Source: Stenopsyche tienmushanensis
Lineage: Eukaryota > Arthropoda > Insecta > Trichoptera > Stenopsychidae
Reading direction: 5' to 3'
NCBI GenBank assembly: GCA_008973525.1
Contig: WACJ01000077.1
Coordinates: 496,001-560,000, forward strand
Length of the DNA: 64,000 nucleotides
Shown: positions 59,431 to 64,000 of the stretch, in pieces
Position numbering within the stretch: position 1 is the stretch's first letter
Layout: every line of letters begins with the position of its first letter
Translations under genes and position numbers: made by a program
The notes under the pieces: generated by a model
Databases searched by the model: none
The model's input: the letters and a program-made list of their open reading frames with translations, nothing else
Told to the model about the DNA's origin: nothing

Positions 59431-61754
59431 TTTTTATGAAAATCACAACAAATTTTCCTTTATTTATGAAAATCAGATATTTAGTTATGTTAAATACGTA
59501 TAGTTTATGACTATGTTAGTGCCTTAGTAAATTGGTATTTTCAATATTCCGTATTAATGTTTAATTATAAATATAATGCTTTAACGTTTTTCGTTCAGAA
59601 AAAAATATTTAAAAATTCACATTCCAAAATAATACGCATGAATGGAATGCAATATAAAACTGCATGATGATTGCATTTTCAAGTGTATTCTGGTCACATT
59701 CATTTTTATATTTATGGAGTTGATTGTATACGTATTATTTTATTTTATAAATCCAATGATTATATTTCTCTATGTAAAAACTGCAAAAGGTAGACTTCTG
59801 ATTATTCCAAGAGATAGAGAATTAGTTATTACTTTATAAATTTAATTCAGAATTTTTCTGTACTAATGAGTATTTAGTGACGGGATCAAGAAGCTTTCCA
59901 TCCGATGGAATCTTTTTTCATATAAAGGGAACTGTGTAGAAAAATATATTGCATTTTTATATATCACTAATAAATTTGTATAGCAATTTGAATCCCCCTC
60001 GTATTTTAAAAGTATGTTTTTCCATAACGAAGAAAAATGTAAATCGAAAATAATGCATGAAATACATAAATACAAGAATTTAGAACTGATCATAAATTAT
60101 TTAATAAATCAACGCACCTTCTCCCGATTGAAATCTATTCATGTTTTACAATACAAATCAAAGTTTCTATGATTGTGCCTTTGAAAAATATTCACATTAT
60201 TAAAATTATGTGTTGAATCTGATAACTTTGTATGCTGCAATGCTTTGACTGTGAGATTATGTGTGCCTTTTTTAAAACTGAAATTAGATCTCCTTAAAAT
60301 CAGAAGTCTACCATAGAGAATTGCATGGATATTTGCGTAAATTTTAATAATCAACACAAAAAATAAAACCGTGCTTTGTTTATACTTATGTCACTATAGT
60401 TCCATTTGAAAACATTAATTATCAGATTCTTTGGATGCATCGATCGATTAAAATCCTTGTTAAAAATGATCAAAGATGCGTTCAATTTTAATTATTTACA
60501 TGTGCTCATATTCAAACAAGTATTATGTAAATTATCCATACACATGTTAGATGATCTAAATTAGATTTGTATACATTTTTTAAAATCAAAGCACATTGTT
60601 TTTGTTGTTTTGAAGAATTTCATTTTTGAATAATATAAATAGTATTAAAATGTATTATTATGATTTAAAATTGTTATACTTTATGCCTTCTAGGGACGTA
60701 TTTATTTATTCTTCGATAGCGATCAATGAACGTTTGGTTTCCTGAATTCTAATAGAAAGATCTAGTCATTTAATGTATTTTTTGCCATTCGATATTCAAA
60801 CTTGTTTGTAAAAAATCGTTTTAAATCCGATAGGAAAAAATTCTATTGTGTGTTGTGGAATTAAATGTTTATGTATCTCAGTATTTAAATAAATTTGCTT
60901 TACAACTGATTAATTGGTTTTTCGTATTTAAAATTCGGCAAAATGTACTCCGATTGTTTATTACGCAGGTTTCCAATGGTGACTCTACGCCTCCCTGATG
61001 GGTATATTATTACAATTATTAAAATAAGTATTGTTTTCCTTCTCGCTACCAAGCCATTGGTTAGAACACTTTATTGCATACTATGCATTCACCAGATCTG
61101 GCGTTTCTGCAATACATGACCTGTAATTCTAATGTCAATATTTACATTTAACAGTATGCTAATCGAATACAAGCCTTCTTGATCCTGTTATTTCAGTCAA
61201 ATTTGAATTTTGATGGCTCATCAAGTCATTTAATATCAAAATTTTGTAAATTCTACAGCTTAAAACATGCTTCGATGATGTTCGCTAAACATATCATTGC
61301 TTTAGTTTCGTCAAGAAATCCTATTAACCGGAAATTTGATTTGCTTTAACTTACAGATAATTAATGATGGAATGGCTGTAAACATGAATATGATAAATTA
61401 ATTTTGAATGGTGCCAAATTTGATCGCCATCAGTAGATATACAACAATGCAACTTATCCCGCTTCGTATCCAGCACCGGCAACATTATATTTTCAGAGCG
61501 CTACCCACGAACATACAGACGACAAGTAGGGTCTGGGTTATTGAATGGGATAAATTGTTATTATAACACAAATTCTATATGGTATTTATATCGTCATGCT
61601 TGAAAACCCTCACGCTCAATAATTTAGCAGACAAGCAAGGTCGATTTAAGTAAAATACAAAGAATTTTTACCAACAAATGTACAAGACCTTGACCAATAA
61701 ATGTAGGAGAAAATTATGATCTTCTAAATAAATGCTGTGGACCAAATGGAAATA
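59431..61754. other. AT-rich intergenic region
   Basis: No supported gene. A short inverted pair is visible: GGTAGACTTCTGATTATTCC near 59790 and its complement near 60295-60311, giving similar short frames on opposite strands. The 61380-61560 stretch is a little richer in GC but has no frame. Confidence 0.45.
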
Positions 61755-62336
61755 TTAGGTTGTCCCATAAGTTGCTTTCGCAAATGAACACAGATCTAAT
61801 CGTAGCCATGGTTGGAGAAAAATTTGGAAGGGGGTAGTTTATTATGAGCTACTTCAGCAAGATGAAACGATCAATTCAACAAAATATTGTTTCCAACTAG
61901 ACAATATAAAGGATACAATTGCTAGAAAACGGTCAGAATTATCGAACAGTTTGTTTTTCATCACGATAACGCCAGGCCTCACGTGTCTTTGCTCGTCAGA
62001 AATAAATCATTAACATTTGATTTGAATATTTTACCTTATCCTCCATACTCTCCAGACATTGCCTCTTCAGATTATTATTTATTTCTTTCATTGAAAAATT
62101 CTTTACGTGGTAAAAATTTTAATTCAAAAAATGATATAAAAATGTACCTAAAATCAATATTTTGCCAATCAACCTGGGAAATTTTGGCAAGAAGGCATTA
62201 TGAGGCTTCCAAAGAGATGGAGAAAGGTAAAAGAACAGAATGGACCATATATTATTCAATACATTTTGATGTAATACAAATTATTGTTTATTTTTTTCTT
62301 AATATGAAAACGAAAAAAACTTATGGGGTACCCTAA
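61755..62336 (+). mobile_element. internally deleted mariner with both terminal repeats
   Basis: Starts TTAGGTTGTCCCATAAGTT and ends AACTTATGGGGTACCCTAA, imperfect inverted repeats, with the dinucleotide TA directly outside each end, as mariner insertion requires. Inside are pieces of transposase: ELLQQDETINSTKYC, then after frame changes the second Asp block (HHDNARPHVSLL at about 61957-61990) and LPYPPYSPDIASSDYYLF at 62032-62085, read in the frame 61983-62336. The first ~150 codons are gone. Confidence 0.85.
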
Positions 62337-62940
62337 TACATACTCTTACCACAAAGTAAAAAATACTTGTCATTTGCGTTTCTTTTCTGTTATATAAGTT
62401 TAAAATATTTACTTTTTTTGTATTTGATGTTATTATATTTTGAAATCTGTGATTTTGCGATGACTGATGATGATTTCACAAAATTCTATTTCCCAATGGC
62501 TGTCGTCATTTTATTTAAACACGTAATTATGCTCTGTTGTTGATTCCAACATGTTGACCTCAGCTAAGACAAGTTTTGCTCTTGCACTGTAAATAAGTCT
62601 GAGTAGTCAATGCTCACGAGGAAAACTATAATTATGAAAATGTTAATAAAAATTCAAGCAGTAAATTTGCAATTAGACGCTATAATTTTTTCTGGACTTC
62701 AGAAAATCTCAAAACTTTAATGAAAACTATTTGTAAGTCGTCATTTTTATTCACATTTATTCAGATTTCCTACATCCAGAAAAATAGTTATTGATAATTA
62801 TAAAGTCGGGTTGGGCTTCCTTCCTTTCTGCAATGATCATTAATACTTTGGAAACGCATAAAAATACACTTATTGTTTCTCACCCGCCTAATATTTGTAG
62901 TCGAATAAACTGTAGCGTTGGATTCAATTAGGACGCGAAA
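62337..62940. other. non-coding spacer
   Basis: AT-rich sequence with no supported feature. Confidence 0.4.
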
Positions 62941-63297
62941 TCGCTATTTGCGTCGCGGATGATTTTGGGACTAAACTTTTTGAAGAGTACAGTCGCGTAT
63001 TTGCGATCAAATTCCAGTGAAGAAAAAAAACATTCTTGCACGTTGATTTTGGAAAGAGACAGAGACGGAAACAGTATCTTGCACGTTTAGTTTGAAGATT
63101 GTGAAAGGGGGACTGAGACGGACAGAGTGTCTTGCATACATTGTTCGATTGTATAGATCTATAACTCAAATTTATCGATTTCAAGTGTATTGTTTATGTT
63201 TACGCGAAGAAATGAACGAATATAGTGTGCTATCAACAGTGTTTATTTATTTACATACAAGCTTTATACAAGTCATTTTAAAATGAACTCAAAGGGT
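62941..63297 (-). repeat. TTAA-family interspersed repeat, copy E (reverse)
   Basis: Reverse orientation. The right end reads ACTCAAAGGGTCAATAG (complement of TTGACCCTTTGAGT, a mutated left terminus). Inside are complements of AAATAAACACTGTTGATAGC, CAAACTAAACGTGCAAGATA and GATCGCAAATACGCGACTGT. Beyond the conserved part it continues with a GCGTCGCGGATG stretch not seen in the other copies. Confidence 0.65.
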
Positions 63298-63449
63298 CAA
63301 TAGCGCCCCCCTTGTGCACAAACGTGTGATGCGGTGCATTTGGAAGATTAATAAGATTAATTTTTAAGCGTAATGGTAAATTCTGAATTCGAAAAAAACA
63401 TCGCAAAAAATCACCAAACCAATATTTTTAGTTTTTCTAGTTCTTCTAC

Positions 63450-64000
63450 GTTGCAAGTGCTTGACAACCAGGAAAAGAATGAGCAGAGTCGGGACAGAGG
63501 ATGCCTTCCTCGTCTTCAAGGCGGTTAGGAGAGAGTTTCGCACTGCTATCTGGAGGAGCAAAAAGAAGTGCTGGAGCGACCTATGCGAGATGGTTGATAA
63601 GGACCCTTGGGGGCTGCCGTATAAAATAGTATGGCGAAAACTCCGGGGTCAAGTAATCGATCAGTTCGTGTTGCTTTTCCCGATGAAGGAGATGCGCGTC
63701 ACTGGTGGTGCTGCTTAACCGGATGGAGAAGAGAAGCAGCTCACAGCCTTCACATAGGAGGAGTTGAGGGCTGTAACGCCTTCAATTGGAAGAATTAGTG
63801 AATGTGTTCAATGCCGAAATAGGATGTGTTTGGAGGCCTTTGGAAGAGACAGAGGCTCGTTCTATTTATCTATCGTTCTATAATAATACCTAAGACGAGC
63901 TCTGCTGGTATCCCTTCCAATTACAGGCCACTATGCATTGATGGTAAGCTTTTCGTGAAAATGATTCTGCAGAGGTTTCGGCCGTACTTGGAGTGCGAGG
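63450..64000 (+). mobile_element. non-LTR retrotransposon reverse transcriptase, cut by window end
   Basis: Plus strand with several frameshifts: EDAFLVFKAVRREFRTAIWR and CWSDLCEMVDKDPWGLPYKI (63490-63640), then a shifted EELRAVTPSIG near 63758-63790, and AGIPSNYRPLCIDGKLFVKM (about 63905-63965), which is the RT fingers block of R1/Jockey-type elements. The catalytic block would lie beyond position 64000. Confidence 0.8.

Noticed and set aside
1..64000. CRISPR arrays, rRNA genes, functional tRNA genes, bacterial operons
   Set aside because: No regularly spaced direct repeats, no rRNA-like sequence and no cloverleaf; the gene structure is eukaryotic.

Overview
The window is AT-rich nuclear DNA of an animal, most likely an insect. 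Genes have short exons with GT/AG introns, and the spaces between them hold decayed DNA transposons (mariner, hAT, pogo/Tigger, piggyBac-type MITEs, a Helitron) and fragments of non-LTR retrotransposons. The sequence does not settle the order. All exon models below were built by eye from splice signals, phase and family similarity.

Layout. 0-1.7 kb: mostly non-coding, with a possible signal-peptide first exon on the minus strand. 1.7-3.6 kb (+): MRE11, in one uninterrupted exon. 3.9-7.4 kb: remnants of a pogo/Tigger element, a mariner and a Helitron. 7.8-14.9 kb (-): a 17-exon cytosolic carboxypeptidase of the CCP2/CCP3 (AGBL2/AGBL3) type. Its second intron holds the complete single-exon mitochondrial OSGEPL1/Qri7 gene on the opposite strand, plus an orphan coding-looking exon on its own strand. 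15-36.5 kb: a long gene-poor, repeat-rich stretch with hAT copies, five copies of a TTAA-ended repeat, short palindromic MITEs and LINE pieces; a few exon-like islands are flagged at low confidence. 37.1-37.5 kb (+): an exon of an unrecognised gene. 38.8-42.7 kb (+): a 12-exon glutamine-dependent NAD synthetase with a mariner remnant in intron 10. 44.1-44.5 kb: a 202-bp tandem duplication. 44.6-49.8 kb (-): a 12-exon REC8-like kleisin. 50.4-59.4 kb (+): an 11-exon RPS6KC1-like protein (PX, MIT, degenerate kinase), head to head with the REC8-like gene. 59.4-64 kb: AT-rich spacer, a deleted mariner with intact ends, another TTAA-ended repeat, and a non-LTR reverse transcriptase running off the edge.

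The genes do not form a pathway. MRE11 and the REC8-like kleisin both act on chromosomes (break repair; sister-chromatid cohesion, probably meiotic). OSGEPL1 modifies mitochondrial tRNA, NADSYN makes NAD+, the carboxypeptidase trims tubulin tails and the RPS6KC1-like protein belongs to endosomal sorting. The least explained parts are the orphan exon inside the carboxypeptidase intron, whose phase fits a candidate first exon near 20.9 kb, and the exon at 37.1 kb.
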